A stretch of 64,000 nucleotides of DNA from Kudoa neothunni (Eukaryota > Cnidaria). The stretch's first letter is position 1; each line of letters starts with the position of its first letter. The stretch covers positions 11,470,001-11,534,000 of the forward strand of contig OZ199839.1 in NCBI GenBank assembly GCA_964304625.1, read 5' to 3'. The position numbers were made by a program, and so were the translations under genes. Shown here one piece after another: positions 50,980 through 64,000 of this stretch. Under the pieces are notes generated by a model. That model was given only the letters and a program-made list of their open reading frames with translations, had not been told where the DNA came from and did no database searches.

Positions 50980-51622
50980 ATTGCATTGATTGATAAAGTA
51001 CAGAAATCGATTAATTCTGGAAATGAGAATGTCAATGACTTCTATAAGTAATTTGGTGCAATTTTTTTGGATTATTTATATGCCGATAGTTTTCATGTGT
51101 GCTATTGCTATCTGCACTTACACTGTGAGTGGCTCCAATTTTCTTAGAACGGTACATCTGTTTTATTTATGGTCGATTAATCGAAATTTAAGTTCAATCT
51201 CCAAAACCCAAGGACCTATGTTTATGCCGAACTTCTGAAAAATAATTATGATACTGTTTACACCGATATAGCCCAAAAAGCTTGTGGCTCCAACCAGAGA
51301 GACGTATTAAATACGATAAAATCACGAATTAATAATTGAAAATCAATAATATCTTAGTGTGTGCTTATGTCAAGCCAAATGAGAAATGGTTTCAGTAATA
51401 TTGTCAACACATTACTCAAACAAAATGATATTTGTGAGGAAGGTGTATGCATACAAGATCGAGGTATTACTTAAACAGTAAGTCGGTATTCGGGTTAATT
51501 AGACCAAAATTTATAGTGTTAAACGACGGAAAAATTCACGATTGCAATCTTTGCAAAGTTTTCACCTTATTTCGGATAAAAAATTATATGTTAAATCTCT
51601 TAGGCAACTGTTGAATTTATAA
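50980..51622 (+). CDS. Uncharacterised multi-exon coding region
   Basis: Coding-like segments on the plus strand: DKVQKSINSGNENVNDFY (from about 50993), FHVCYCYLHLHCERYICF, then YAELLKNNYDTVYTDIAQKA and NQRDVLNTIKSRINN, then MRNGFSNIVNTLLKQNDICE, ending in a final exon with two possible frames near 51520-51622. The middle part looks helical and could be a helix-turn-helix. Intron-sized gaps with GT-AG edges separate several pieces, but I could not close one continuous frame. No family is recognised. Confidence 0.35.
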
Positions 51623-52487
51623 AAAAATATCACAACCCCATATACAACCATCTGAATAATAAAACTACGATTATGTCGTTTTGCCCGGGTGACGCCCCAC
51701 TTGTTAGAAGAATGATGGTTGGCTGATCATTTCTCTTGTCATACATTGACCCTCTATTTAGTGTAGTCTTAGTGTTAGAATGTTTGCAGTTTTCGTTGAA
51801 CGAATGACTCGACAAGGCCAAGTGTTGGATAACGCTTGCAGTTCCATGCGTTTCTGCAATTAGATCTTTAAACACTATAATTACTCACCTTTTCACCACT
51901 AATCGTTTAGTTTGATTACTAGTTTGTTTTTTTGCGTAATAATATTTTGAATATTGATAAATAATCTATATCTACAATATATAAAATTAAGTTGTCCGCG
52001 TGTGTTCACAACTAAGCATGTGTGATAAATTTATTCCCTTATAGACAAATATTTATGAAATTTTTTAATCATTTAAGATATGGGAAAAATTATTTTCATT
52101 GTCATGGCATCATGAAATGCTTCAATAGTAAATAGGAAATATTTATTTCACCGGGTTTAAATTCGCTTATTTCAAGGTGATAATGAAGTTAACGTTCTTC
52201 TTACATGTTACAAACAAAAGATAATTTTATATTATCATCTATCTGTATACACAAATTAGGAGAACGTTTTATAAGGGATACGTAAATACATTCCTAATAT
52301 AGGGGGGGGGGACTTATTAATATATCTTACTTGATGAATGCACTTTGAAAATTCTATTTTAATTTAAATAAATTAAAAAGATTTACAAATGTTAAATTAA
52401 TTATTGAATTGCAGTATTTTGTCATCAGGTAGATTGGAGTTTTATAACGTTAAGACGATGTTCTCATATATAACCTTTAAGATCAGC

Positions 52488-53655
52488 AAAAACGGCTACC
52501 TTCCTCCAAGGACTTTTTGAGCCCAAGAGACCCCAGTTTTTTATTTGATGAATTAACTTAATAAATATACATATATTATTTTATTCAATGGAAAAAATTT
52601 CTGTCGACTAAATTTGAAGAAAAAAACCGAACATTTGTGGAATTAATCCGTTATAATCTCCTCGGTATGTTGTCGGAAGTAATCGTTATATAATATCGTT
52701 GCTGAATAATCCTAAATTTTTGAGCAATAAAGAATTCAAATGAATGATTAATGTTTTTTGGTGAAAATATTCAATTTAATATTCTAAATTACTGCTCAGG
52801 AGCATACTGTTACTCTGCTCAAATAATGCCACGCGATCCCACTTTTCCTGTACGAAATAAGAATGGAACTGATGAGTGTATTGAAGAATTTCAATATTTT
52901 GGAAGTGAATTTGAAGAAAACTATACAGAATCATTTGAAACGTCCAATGAATCAATGGAATATGGAAATATTGAAGACCCAATAATCATTTAAATGGTAT
53001 TATGTGGAGTTTTAGTAAACCGATAATATCAAGGATCGGTGCAGAAAATGTCATTAAAAACCACTTGGCCCTACTTTCTATTGTATTAAGAACGTTAAAA
53101 TCATGTTAGATCGCCTTTCATCCTTTTCGCAAACATAATTTGTGAATAAATAATCAAATAAATATATCAATTGCTTGGAAGATTTCATTTCTATGTCTAA
53201 ATTTAATTATTAACTATATTCAAATAGATTATATTTACTATATATAATTGTATAAATTTATTTTTTGTGGTAAACGAAAGTTTTCCATATCTATTTTTTA
53301 TTAACGGTCACATGTGAATAATGAAATCCTCACGAGAAATAAACATTAATTAAATTCATAACATATTTCTAAATTTTTATGTGACTAAAATGTATAATAT
53401 TAGTATGGCTACATTATAAGTTATTTTTAAAGCATATTGACCAGAAGACCCAAAATGTCCCAGTGGATAATTTCTTTTCTACACCTAATTTTTATTACTC
53501 GGCTTAAGATGTTCAAAGAATGATCATTATTGAAAGTTAGGACTTTAGAATTTTACGAATTTCTGATTATTACATGCATAATACTGGATAAATTAATTAT
53601 GGTTTGGGGTTCAAAAGATCCCAAAGTCCTTAGAGGATTAATTGAAGCCGCCCTT
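52488..53655. mobile_element. Candidate inverted-repeat element (piggyBac-like?)
   Basis: The left arm (about 52488-52545) and the reverse complement of 53601-53655 share cctc.aaggacttt, a tt.gag/gaaccc block and a cccca block in the same order. An ORF inside (52751-52993) has an acidic segment (NYTESFETSNESMEYGNIED) reminiscent of transposase N-termini. No catalytic region and no clear target duplication are seen, so both the ends and the family are tentative. Confidence 0.4.
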
Positions 53656-54840
53656 AATTTAAACTTTCGGTAATTTATCTCCATAACGACGTTTTAATCA
53701 TAATTTACCCAACTATTTAAATTTTAAATAATTTTGGTTGAAATTGTTGTGCTGCGTAAATGTATTGTAGTCAAGAGTGTGTTATAGTTGATATCAGATA
53801 ATGTGGTGTTAATTTGATTTAAAACAATAATCATTTCAAGTTATCTTCTAGCTACATAGTTTTCGAAATTTTATGATCATTACATAATGATCTTAATTTT
53901 AATTTCATATATCATAATTCTGAAAAATAAAATACTTTAGTTTCGTCCTTTCTTTGGGATAACTGAGAGTATAAATGTATTTTTTAAATGATTTTAGAGG
54001 TATTCATCACCTCATAATATTTGTATAACTGGGAAACGACGGGATTTCGTGGTAGTATGTAACATTTTTTTGATCATGAGAAGTCAAAAATTGTGAGAGG
54101 CTTGTTTCCCTGCAAATTTCATGTTTATAAAATAGTAAACCTTAGTGTATCTATATTAAGCGGAGTATATGTGATTGCATAAAATAGTTAATTCACACCG
54201 AAATCTGCATATGAAGCGTTTATTAATTAGTCATCTCGTGAATACCTTAAGAATTGTGTAATACATTTTTTCATGTTTAAGTTGTGATAATATTACCTTA
54301 ATGCACAAAATTTTATTATGTATAAAAATAGTTTCATTACAATAAATATAAAATTAAAATATGAGGGATAAATGCATTTTTAATCGTTCTTTAAAATAAA
54401 AATGGATAATTATTAGATATATAAATTGAAATAAATCCATTAATGTAATGATAGGTATCTCTTTAGAAAGGATTTGTTTCCTATTTGAATATAATTTTAT
54501 ACAGCGTAATCTTCGATTTTCCTCTTTGTTGTGAATAATTTTATAATTCATTATTAAAATAAAAAAAAACGTTTAGAGATCTTATTGGTTACATTTCTGA
54601 AACTTGACATTCTTATACTCTATTTTTTATCATTATCACACAATAAAACAAATTATTACTTAATGTATGTGTTTCAATAAAGTCATTGAGTTATAAAATT
54701 AAGAAAAGTATACAACTAATTTTTTATTATAGAGATTATTTCCATGATGTTAATGCCCTACATATATCTTGCATCGTTGAGTTTTGATTAACAAAAACAA
54801 TAACGATAATTCTAGCGAATAATTATTTTTCTATATAAAT
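53656..54840. other. Intergenic, no gene seen
   Basis: AT-rich sequence with only short frames of low-complexity composition. No repeat structure was recognised. Confidence 0.45.
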
Positions 54841-55637
54841 ATGTCGAAAGTTTTGGATAATTATAAAACTATTTTTGCTCGTAAATATAATGAAGAAATA
54901 TTTACTTCCATTTAGTATGAGATTAGGATTTATTTGTTTCCATTGCAATTACTGTTAATAGAAACTTCTGTGATGATACTCATATTCATTTCTTCAATAT
55001 CAACATTCGTTGTTATCCCGATTGTATTTTGAATTTCATTCATTTATTAATCGAATATTTTAGGAATACTTTTCTTTCAGTATTACACAATGGGTAGAAT
55101 TAATGAGGAATAAAGCTGAAGAATTATTTGATGAAACTTTTCATTCTTTATGTATTAATAGTCATATAGATGTAATATTGGTAACATAAGGCCGTACGTA
55201 TACGTGATAATAGTGCACGCTGTGGGACTGGGATCTCAGGAACAGTTTCAGACAACTGATCAACGATTCAATTACGACTGAAAGTGTTTGCCGATTAGGA
55301 GTATGCATGAACAATAGAAGTATACCGTGTGAATAATTCCAAAATAATTTACACATTAAATAGTTATATATACAAATAAAATGGAAACCTGTTATATGTG
55401 CAATGTAATTCAATTAATATTAGCGTAACTTTTACATGGTTATAGATATCTACAGACTTTATGAGATTGAAACGAATGCAGCTTATTGACCTGTTGCAAA
55501 ATGTATTAAGACAAGAAAAGCTATGCTCAGCGAAAAACACACATATACAAGAGTTTATAGTAATTATTGAATGCGTCATGTTTAATTATGATTTTAATAG
55601 TGTAGAGTCGGTGTTAAATCAATTATTTTTTGGTTAA
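54841..55637 (+). CDS. Uncharacterised 121-residue protein, three exons
   Basis: Exons 54841-54914, 55081-55180 and 55446-55637 join in phase with GT-AG introns, 366 bp in all. The product begins MSKVLDNYKTIFARKYNEEI, continues YITQWVELMRNKAEELFDET, then STDFMRLKRMQLIDLLQNVL, and ends FNSVESVLNQLFFG with TAA. Composition is that of an ordinary soluble, helical protein. No signal peptide or membrane segment is visible. I do not recognise a family. A further coding-like exon at about 56305-56452 may belong to the same gene through an alternative donor at about 55611, in which case the protein is longer. Confidence 0.5.
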
Positions 55638-56304
55638 GAATAATGCCTGAACAGAATAATCACTTTGATGATATGTGCACTTTAATTGACGCTTGCTAAT
55701 AAAGAATAAAAAAATACATTACTAATTTCTTTGAATACAAAAATTTATTCTTTATATTTCAATATTCAGATTTATTTTGCAATATAAAATAGATGATAAT
55801 TAGCATATTATATTAGTTATTCGAATAATAATAATAATAATAATATTTCATGATCTATAATTTTATAAAATTCTATATTGATTTGATTTTAATGCTTTCA
55901 TTTTTATGTGATAAAAATTCAATTATTTTGAATCTTAATATAAAGAAATATATAAAATTAGTTATTTTTAATAAAAAATTAAAATTTATTTCTGAGTGTA
56001 AAATTAATATTTTTACTACTTTTCGACAATAATTTGAATAGTATTAGAGAATTTAATCATTTTTAATCTATTTATTGCACACATGCGTGAACTATTTTTG
56101 TTCTCAATTTGTTATTATTTATGCATAATATATGATATTATAATAATCTTAAAAAGAATTTATATCTTAGTCATTTTTGAAAATTTAATATTGTTTCTAT
56201 CTGTCGCTACATATCAATTTCATAAACTACAAACGATTCAATATGACAAATTTTTAATACCAACGATGATAAATTAGGCAACAGAAATATTGTATAGCCG
56301 TTTT

Positions 56305-56452
56305 ACCCTGTGGAATCACTTTCCAAAGAGTTGATACACGATATTATCAAAGATGAACTCAAACTCAATTTTCCTGATAATATTATTACAAAAATGGAAT
56401 CTAGAGTTTATTTTTCACGGTTATATCTAAAATAGTAAACCTAGGTATACAA
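56305..56452 (+). CDS. Coding-like exon, unrecognised
   Basis: After an acceptor-like gtatag, the frame reads FYPVESLSKELIHDIIKDEL, then KLNFPDNIITKMESR and VYFSRLYLK before TAG. It is much richer in charged residues than the surrounding AT-rich frames. It may be the 3' exon of the gene beginning at 54841. The alternative frame (AVLPCGITFQRVDTRYYQR) is also open for a short distance, so the assignment is not firm. Confidence 0.35.
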
Positions 56453-57067
56453 AAATTATCTCTACAAAATAAAGTCAAATTTTAAAAATCCTTTATTCTG
56501 TTATGCTCATTATATCATAAATCAAGAATAAATTTTTAATATGAAATCAAGTCCCAGATATTATTTCATTCTACAATTCTACAAGGGAGAGTAGAGAGAG
56601 TTTCTCAAATTTTTATTATTCGATAAATCGAATCAAAAGTCGTTCTGCGGTTATATCCTCCGCTGTGGTAGTTACAATGTTGATAAACAAACACACGTAT
56701 TATACATTATAATAACAGATAAGCCAACCCGAAAAAAAGATTTATTGAAATTGTTCGTTATGCTATTTACGGAAGAGTAAAACAAATGAAAATGTAAAAT
56801 ATAATTCTTATTTATTTTATGAAGATTTCACAAAAACAATAAATATAAATTTGATTTACAAATCTAACCTTATTTTAAAAAAATATCACCTTTATTTTCG
56901 TTAAAATGATAGAAAAACGAGGAAGGTGTGCCATAACAATTTAAATTCAGTCTGAATGGAACTTTTCAGTATTATAAGCAATAATTGTTTTAAAAAAAAT
57001 ATATTTTTAATATCACATTACTTTTTAAAAAATTTGACCGCTTTCGAGTAAAATTTCTTGTGTGCGC

Positions 57068-58204
57068 ATCTAAAGCAGAGTTCCCAACCGCGCCCGATTT
57101 AGAACAAATCAACGCAAAATCAAAATTTGCCCTTTTTTACTCTTTTTCTTCTAAGGTAAGAATTTATTGCAAATTCACAGAAAATAGAAATTAATGGCTG
57201 TTGATTTTATTACGAGAAATCTTCAAGTAGACAATTTTTTGATTGGAATAATGTTTTATTTCAAACTTAAAATGTCCGAAACTGAGCTTCACCAAAGGCA
57301 AGTTACAATTATACATTTTAATAATTCTTCAAAAGCTCACATAATGCGAAAATTGAGACCAAAAATTTATGAAAATTAACACATTTTAACATATTATGTT
57401 CCAGTTGAGACCGATACATAGGATAATGTTTCATCATTATTAGCGATAAGACAATTTTATTATAACTATGAGCCATTTTGGAATAATCACGAAGGGTTTT
57501 ATGTGTTGGAATTTTGAATGCTTGAATTTAAAAAAAAGACTGATATTGGTGATATCCAATGCTAAGTTATCATTACAAATGTTTGTTATCAATTTTCAAA
57601 AAATTCTAATTTTAGTTAATACATGAATAAATTAAACTTTAACTAAATATCATCTACTGGACTAACGTCTCTTAATATTAATGACTGAATATTCCTACAT
57701 AAAATAAAACTTCATCTAGATATATTTATTATTTTTTATTCAAAAATCGAACCAAAGACCGTAATACAATTGTTTGAAGTAAGTTAAAGGAATTAAACAG
57801 GTTCAAAGACCAAGTCTGATTAATTAAATAATCATTAATCGCATTTTTGAGCATTGCTTATCGGCAAAATATTTTTGATTCCAACGGAAAATATGGCACA
57901 TCTTTACTTTTAGCGACTCTGATTAACGCTTTATGTAGTAGATTTTTATTTTCTAGAAACATCGAAATAATCAGAAGAAATAGAATGGTGTGCTCTACAT
58001 TAGATGATCTTGTTTCGAATAAGGAAATTTTTCAACACATCGACCAAATGATGCCATAACTTTGAAGTTTCTGATTTAGTTATAAATTAACGTAGTATTT
58101 ATGCGTATAATTAAATATTAATTCTATTTTTACAAACAATTCTGATTTTTTCCGATAAAAATTTTGCCTAATGTCCGATATGGGTTGGTAACACTGATTT
58201 AAAG
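57068..58204. mobile_element. hAT-like element with near-perfect TSD
   Basis: The element 57076-58196 starts cagagttcccaaccg, and its other end, reverse-complemented, starts cagtgttaccaaccc. Flanks atctaaag (57068-57075) and atttaaag (58197-58204) agree at seven of eight bases. Internal ORFs at 57194-57379 and 57847-58059 do not show a recognisable hAT catalytic or dimerisation region, so it is a deleted or highly decayed derivative. Confidence 0.65.
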
Positions 58205-59239
58205 GTATATAATACTCGAATTATTTATGACACGGTTTCCCTCACCCCTAGGGTTGCGAGAGTCATTCTAGAATAAATTAAAAAATTGATCGTAATTTAT
58301 TCATTTCTTAATTTTTTTAGTCCTTGTTTAAATCATGTATTGACATAATGAGTGTAATAATATTTTTAAGTGTGTTTATCGATTGGTTTCTATTAAAAAC
58401 TGGGATATAAAAATTAATTTAATTTAACTGATTCTATGAAATGCCGCGATAAGTCAATAGTTTATATTAAATCTATTCGGCGCACAAAATCTAGAACTCG
58501 TTATTTTCATGTAAAATCGTAACTTTATAAACTTTAAAAGAAAACCACTAAATGAATTTAACTTTATCATCTCTCCACATTTGAGATCCATCATTTAATT
58601 TTATGTTCTTTATTATGTAACATTTTAAATTTAAAGTTATAGTTTGTACTTGGTCTTTGATATGAATTCTAACAGTGTGTATTAGTTAGTTTTATTGGGG
58701 TACATTTAGTAGGCATCAGTTTTGAATTTTCTGAATTTCTCCAAACACATTGTCTCAATGTTTAAATTAAAATCTGAGTCAATATAGAATAAGGAGTTCG
58801 CTAGGATTATCCAGCATATATTGGCATATGAAGCGGGTCTCTCGAATTTATCGTATACAGATTAAATGTATCTGAATTCCCTGAATACCCAACACAATTT
58901 GCATCTATTATTGATAATCAAAGTGTCATACTTTGAATTTCTTACCAAACCTCGGCGAGAGCGAAAGCGAGAAAGCCGTCAGATCAATTAAATAAAAAAT
59001 AACATTTTTTTGTTGTTAACTATATGATGGGTTATATTTATTTGGCTTATTTAAATTTCTCATTTAAGCACAGAACTTAATCAATCCGGTATAACTTTTA
59101 TATTTATATTTTAATTTTACTTTAATATAAATTTTGTATGTCTAATATTTTGAGATAATTATACTAAAATTTTTTAATTAGAATTATTTATTATTCTACT
59201 TCAAAATGTCATGCTCAAACAGGAATAAATAATAGCTTC

Positions 59240-60444
59240 AATCATTGAGCAAATGATTCCCTTCAAAGGAAAGTACAAACCCAAACAATACCTTCCTATT
59301 AAACCAAACAAATGGTGTTTTAAAATGTTTTCTCGGTGTGGCATTAATGGCTTAGTCTACGACTTTGCTTTGTATGAGGAAAAACCACTAGCAGTTTCAC
59401 AAACTTGTGGTTAAACTTCAGGTGGTTTTGTAGTAAAATTGTGCGACACTACCAACTTCAAGAATCTTCTTTTTGAAGTTTGATAATTATTTCACATCTA
59501 TTCAACTGCAGCAGCTGTTAAAGAATCGAAACACCTATTTTATTGGACCCATAAGAAGGAACAGAGTTAAAGATTGTTCATTAACCCCAGTAAAACAATT
59601 CAGCAAGAAAGGTCGCGGTTCTTACGAAAGCATTCAGCATACCAAAAATTGAATAATATTAACTCAATGGTGTGACGGTTCTGTTGTTACACTTTCTTCA
59701 TCCCAACCCCTTGGTGTAGTTAAAAGATTCGATCGAAGATTTAAAAAGACTGCAAATAATGACTACCCCCAATGTAGTTTCAGAATATAACAAAAACATG
59801 GGTGGAGTTGACTTGTCAGAGATGTTGATGGCATTGTGCAAGTTGAACCACAAATGCCGAAAGTTTTATATGCGAATATTATTTTGGTGGCTCAATACCA
59901 ACATAACCTATGCTTGGTTATTATATAAACGAAATACAAAGGTCAATGGTGACAACTACAAAGTAATGGACCTTTTGTCATTTACTCGGTCTATAAATGA
60001 GAGTTTGATTCACTTCAAAAATCCAATATGATAAAAAAGCGTGGGCGTCCTTCATTGGATGATTCTAAAGTTGTAGCTGTTAATCATTCGCATGAAAACA
60101 ATCGAATCCCCTGTCAGAGTCAATAAGATTTGATAATGTGTGCCACTATCCCGAAATAGTGGATACAAAAGAAAGGTGCAGATTGTGTAAAAAATAACGC
60201 AATTCAGCTGCATTAAATGTGGAATTCTGTGTTGTATTTTTAAAACTCGAATCGGATTCGATGGAAATTTTTTTTCGCCTAATGCCCAATGCCCAATGGG
60301 CATTCTGGTGACCACGACGAAAAATGTTAAAAAATAATATTCAAACATTTAATGTGAATTCAATCTTTTTTGATGTGAAATAAAAAAGAAATCTTCATTA
60401 ATACAATTTTTATAGCTCTAATTAAAAATTTTGGCACGAAAGGG
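59240..60444 (+). pseudogene. Decayed piggyBac transposase and right end
   Basis: Clear piggyBac core motifs are MIPFKGKYKPKQYLPIKPNK then CGINGLVYDFALYEEKP, FDNYFTSIQLQQLLKNR with YFIGPIRRNR, and EYNKNMGGVDLSEMLMAL with FYMRILFWWLN. The Cys-rich tail RCRLCKK / SCIKCGILCCIF lies near 60175-60235. Stops and frameshifts lie between these blocks (near 59412, 59480, 59650, 59790 and 60197), so it is inactive. The right end may be ggcacgaaaggg at about 60433-60444, followed by ttga in place of TTAA. The left end was not found. Confidence 0.85.
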
Positions 60445-60937
60445 TTGAATATTAATGGTTACTGTGTGAACACAAAAAATAGCGTAAAATAAATACAAAT
60501 TATTTACTCTTGTAATTAACGAAATGACGATATATTTTTGATAAATGTAAGAAAATGATAATATATTAAATTATTAGTAATAGATTAATTATTTCATATA
60601 AAAATTTATAAGATTTTTTAATCGGTATATATATATATCGCAATATAATAATGATAATAATATCCCTTAAGAATTTAATAATTAGAGTGATACAATATTT
60701 ATCAGTAATTATTACATAAAAAACTCTCCACACAAATTTTTGTATTTATTCATAAATTTTATGCTCAACAAGGCTGTTTATAGTAAAACTACAACATGTT
60801 AAATAACTATAAATATCAAATAAATATCAAATAAATAAATTAATTAAAATAAATTAAATAAATAAATAATTTGACCTTCAAATGTAGATAATGTAGATGC
60901 GCGAAAACAAATATAAACCGTGCGCGGTTATTAGAAA

Positions 60938-61777
60938 ATGGACGGTTCATATGTGGCCGCGGTCCCAAAAAGGAAATTACTAGCTATTAAACGTATTTTG
61001 TGTGATTTTGATGATGAAGGTTCACCTGAACTGCTTAATATTATTCTAATTGGTTTTCTCTTCTATTAGTATCAATGTTTAAACAACAACGAAAAATTAA
61101 CCACGAAGAGGCTCAAGTGGAGTTGGAATCGATTTATAAAAGTTTATTAGCTAAATTTTCCAAGGTGATACTACAACACATAAACTCTATGGTGAAATAA
61201 CTTATATAATTAAAAGGTAGCACTGTCATCTAAGTTTATCGAAACACAAACGATCACCTATAAGAATAGCCCACTGCAGAGAATGACAAAGAAAATAACC
61301 AAAAAGTTCTCATCTATATCACAATCGAAATTAATCCACCTCTTAGATTGGAATATCACCCCATTACTCCAGGTATAGCGGTGTATTTTTGTAGATTCAT
61401 ATTTGCTATCATCAATATTAGATGTTAAAAATTCCAGATACAATCTCAGGAATAAAGTAAACAATTGGTTGTTGGATTCCATTGTATTTTTCCGTTCATT
61501 AGTTCAGACACGAAATTAATCCGGTTGAAAATACCGCTAAAACTAATCCCGTATCAAAGTAATATAGATTTTAGAATGAAGCAATATATTGTGTGTATTT
61601 AGAAAAAAAATTAAAAAAAGTGAATGGAAAAAAGTCATATTAATTTTTATTCTCAAATTAAATATTATTTTTAAGGCCTACGATTTCATCAACAAATGTG
61701 ACGCTGGTGATATTGTTATCCAGGAGAAAAATCAGATTCTCGATATTCTTAAACACATACTTGATTATAATATTTAA
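60938..61777 (+). CDS. Possible borealin-like chromosomal passenger subunit
   Basis: Exons 60938-61019, 61070-61164, 61217-61372, 61503-61558, a very short 61574-61589 and 61676-61777 can be joined in phase. The N-terminus (KRKLLAIKRILCDFDDEV, then EAQVELESIYKSLLAKFSK) resembles the borealin helix that binds INCENP and survivin (LASFLKDFDREV...LLKEVDNLY in form). The middle is basic (LQRMTKKITKKFSS). The C-terminus (DFINKCDAGDIVIQEKNQIL) loosely resembles the borealin dimerisation tail. The product is shorter than vertebrate borealin. The family call rests on weak pattern similarity, but the coding status is firmer. Confidence 0.4.
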
Positions 61778-64000
61778 CTTTATCACCATTATTTTGGTGT
61801 ATTTGTTTTATGTGATACGGATGTTCATATTCATACTGTAATGGGGGGATAATATTTTTTTTTTGCAATTCTTCAGAGATAACTTGGTTAACTTTGTTAA
61901 TTTTTAATGTTAAATAAAATCTACTACATATAAAGTAGTAGTGTGTGTACGCATTTTTCGTGCTTTATAGAGAGACATATCGCTCCATTTGAGCACACAT
62001 ATGGAAAGATACAATTTTATTTTAACACAGAAAAATACGTAAAAAATTATAAAGGTTTGCATCCTATAAAATGACTAAAAACATTTTCACGTGATATAAT
62101 TTGAAGATTTATGCAAACATACAGATCATTTCACTAAAATTATAAAAAGTTAATTTTAAATGTATTATAAGGTTTTTTTACTTTAAAATTATTGAAAAGT
62201 AATTTAGTAATTGAATTAGTTCAAATAATATAAAATAGATAAATAAATTGAGGAAGGTAATATTAGGTTATGTAGCCAAACATTAATATCAAATTTATTT
62301 GTTGATGTTTAACAACATTAGTCATATTCCTATGGTATGGTATGATATGTTTTAGAGATTACTGTGAACAGCAAGGAGAAAATCGATATTTTAGGAGCTC
62401 TAAAGAGGAAATTTTAAACGCTCAGTAGTGTTTATTCATTTTTAAAAATATTGAATAAGGTTCATACGTCTAATTATTTAAGGTAAGTTAATTAAAATAC
62501 AATTTAGCGCTAACTACAGTAACTGTATACCAACTTAGTCTTTTACCGACATACTATCGGAACCAAGCCGTTTCCTACAATTTGTCCCACTAATTGATTT
62601 CTCTTACAGAAATTTTTCATTTTTCTTTATTTCATAAAAAATTTTAAATTATAGAAAAATGAGAATTTTTTTGAAGTATTTATCAACACTATATTGATTT
62701 TATTTATTGATTATATTGATTTCACGTGAATCCCAATATACTCAACGTAAGATTTATTCCCATTTTACGAGATAATTCTTGTTGGTCTAAAATTTATTAA
62801 GTTACTCTTTTTTATGATAAAAAGTGAAAATTTTTCAAAAACCAAATGAATTAACAGGACGAATTGTAGGAATCAACATTTCTGGTGGTTTATGTGATAC
62901 CGCCCGAATTTGGCACACATATTGTAGCTTAGTCCAATTTTGTGTAAAACCTTAATAGAGACTTTATCGATTGATATTCGCAATATTAATCTTGATTAGA
63001 CATTTAATAGACCACATGTCGATATTTTCCTAAATTCAAGCTGAAATGATCTAAATCTTTAAGCTTTTTATATTTTAGCAAAAATTAAATTTTTATCATA
63101 AAAATGTATTTGGCTATTTGAATGACATTTAAAATGAAAACGATTGATATCTACTTATCGCATTTTTCCTTTTTTATCCAATATTTATTAGTTTTTACTT
63201 TTCCGCATAATATCAGGGTCATATTCAAAATATGCCATAACAAAGTGCATGAGATTACATGATGTTATATTTAGATGATTATTATTATTATTATTGTTAT
63301 TATTCTTTTGTCGGAAAGGTGATTATATATTTTTTTTCACTAACCCATTCTTTTTTTAGGAAAAATAACGTGATCAAATTTAACGAGCGCATGTGGTGAT
63401 TAATTAGATTATACAATCTGATTATTCGATTTAGATATTCCGATTAATCATTGAAATAATAAAAATACTCCGCATAATATACACCAATGTATTAACATCA
63501 TAAAACAACACTTAATTTAAATTAAATTAAATTGTTGGAAAGAATTTGACGGAGACATCAGCTTCAGAATTAATAGTTGAACAAAATATTATGTATTTAC
63601 ACGCGGATAATCTAATTTTTTATTAATCTGATTTGTACGCTACCAAAATGACTTTACTAAATTAGATTCGTATTCAAGTTGTGATATTTTATTGAATAAT
63701 AGTAACCTTTCCCCTCTATATTTTATTCATTTTATATTTTAGTAAAATGTTACAAATTACAAATAAAATTGAGGTAATGGTGTAGCTCCACAAATAAAGC
63801 CTGTTGTGCATGTTTAATCTTCCCGATTTTATTAAAAATTGAATTTTCGCGATTTTAAAATGCGGATCAACCACAAATTAGTTTCAAGGTATAATTATAA
63901 AATTTTAGCATTAATCTTCATTCGGCTCATATCGAGATACGCGCATTAGAATGCTCATGCAACATTGATGTAGTTTTTTTACTTAATTATGACTTATAAA
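61778..64000. other. Intergenic, no gene seen
   Basis: AT-rich sequence to the end of the window, with a short att-repeat tract near 63280-63300. No coding-like exon, RNA gene or terminal repeat was recognised. Confidence 0.5.

Noticed and set aside
55850-56277. ORFs of 60 and 64 codons
   Set aside because: Composition is dominated by Ile, Phe, Tyr, Asn and Lys, as expected by chance in AT-rich DNA.
1-64000. CRISPR arrays, bacterial operons, tRNA or rRNA genes, viral-type elements
   Set aside because: None was recognised by reading. Faint B-box-like ggttcgaat at about 79 lacks a matching cloverleaf. A tRNA-scanning program would be needed to exclude tRNAs firmly.

Overview
The window is AT-rich eukaryotic DNA from an animal. 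Multi-exon genes are interrupted by very short introns, mostly about 40-80 bp, and separated by gene-poor, transposon-bearing spacers. The recognised genes are SEH1, tomosyn, a ClC-3/4/5-type chloride transporter, a FERM/4.1 protein, a GRIP-domain golgin like GCC2 and possibly borealin. Together they point to a metazoan. Tiny introns plus high AT would suit a reduced parasitic lineage (orthonectid, dicyemid or myxozoan), but the sequence alone does not settle this.

Layout: 1-4.5 kb holds repeats, a long-inverted-repeat element with a Merlin-like transposase remnant, and a hAT MITE. SEH1 (minus, 4549-6506) and tomosyn (plus, 6809-11752) are divergent across about 300 bp. A spacer with a Merlin transposon follows, then the FERM gene and the ClC gene, both on minus, then a piggyBac relic and a pogo-like MITE. 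At 24195-24394 there are exactly 200 Ns. Immediately after the gap the sequence restarts inside a tomosyn exon, and 24395-39405 repeats 9170-24194 almost base for base. This is best read as two assembled contigs with an uncollapsed 15-kb overlap, not as a biological tandem duplication. The second copy carries the intact reading frames for ClC (15 exons, 812 codons) and most others. The first copy has extra homopolymer bases that break them.

39.4-45.2 kb is nearly gene-free, with a hAT-like element. 46.2-50.5 kb is the golgin, which has an unrecognised gene or insert nested between two of its exons. 50.9-56.5 kb holds coding-like but unrecognised exons, and an inverted-repeat element lies at 52.5-53.7 kb. 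57-60.5 kb has a hAT-like element and a decayed piggyBac. A borealin-like gene lies at 60.9-61.8 kb, and the remainder is empty AT-rich sequence.

The genes do not form one pathway. Several act in membrane traffic and its support: tomosyn in SNARE control, the ClC in endosomal ion exchange, the golgin in trans-Golgi tethering, FERM in the membrane cytoskeleton and SEH1 in the nuclear pore or GATOR2. I found no previously undescribed system that I can defend. The most notable biology is the ClC protein, whose proton-pathway glutamate is replaced by threonine and whose selectivity loops are altered.
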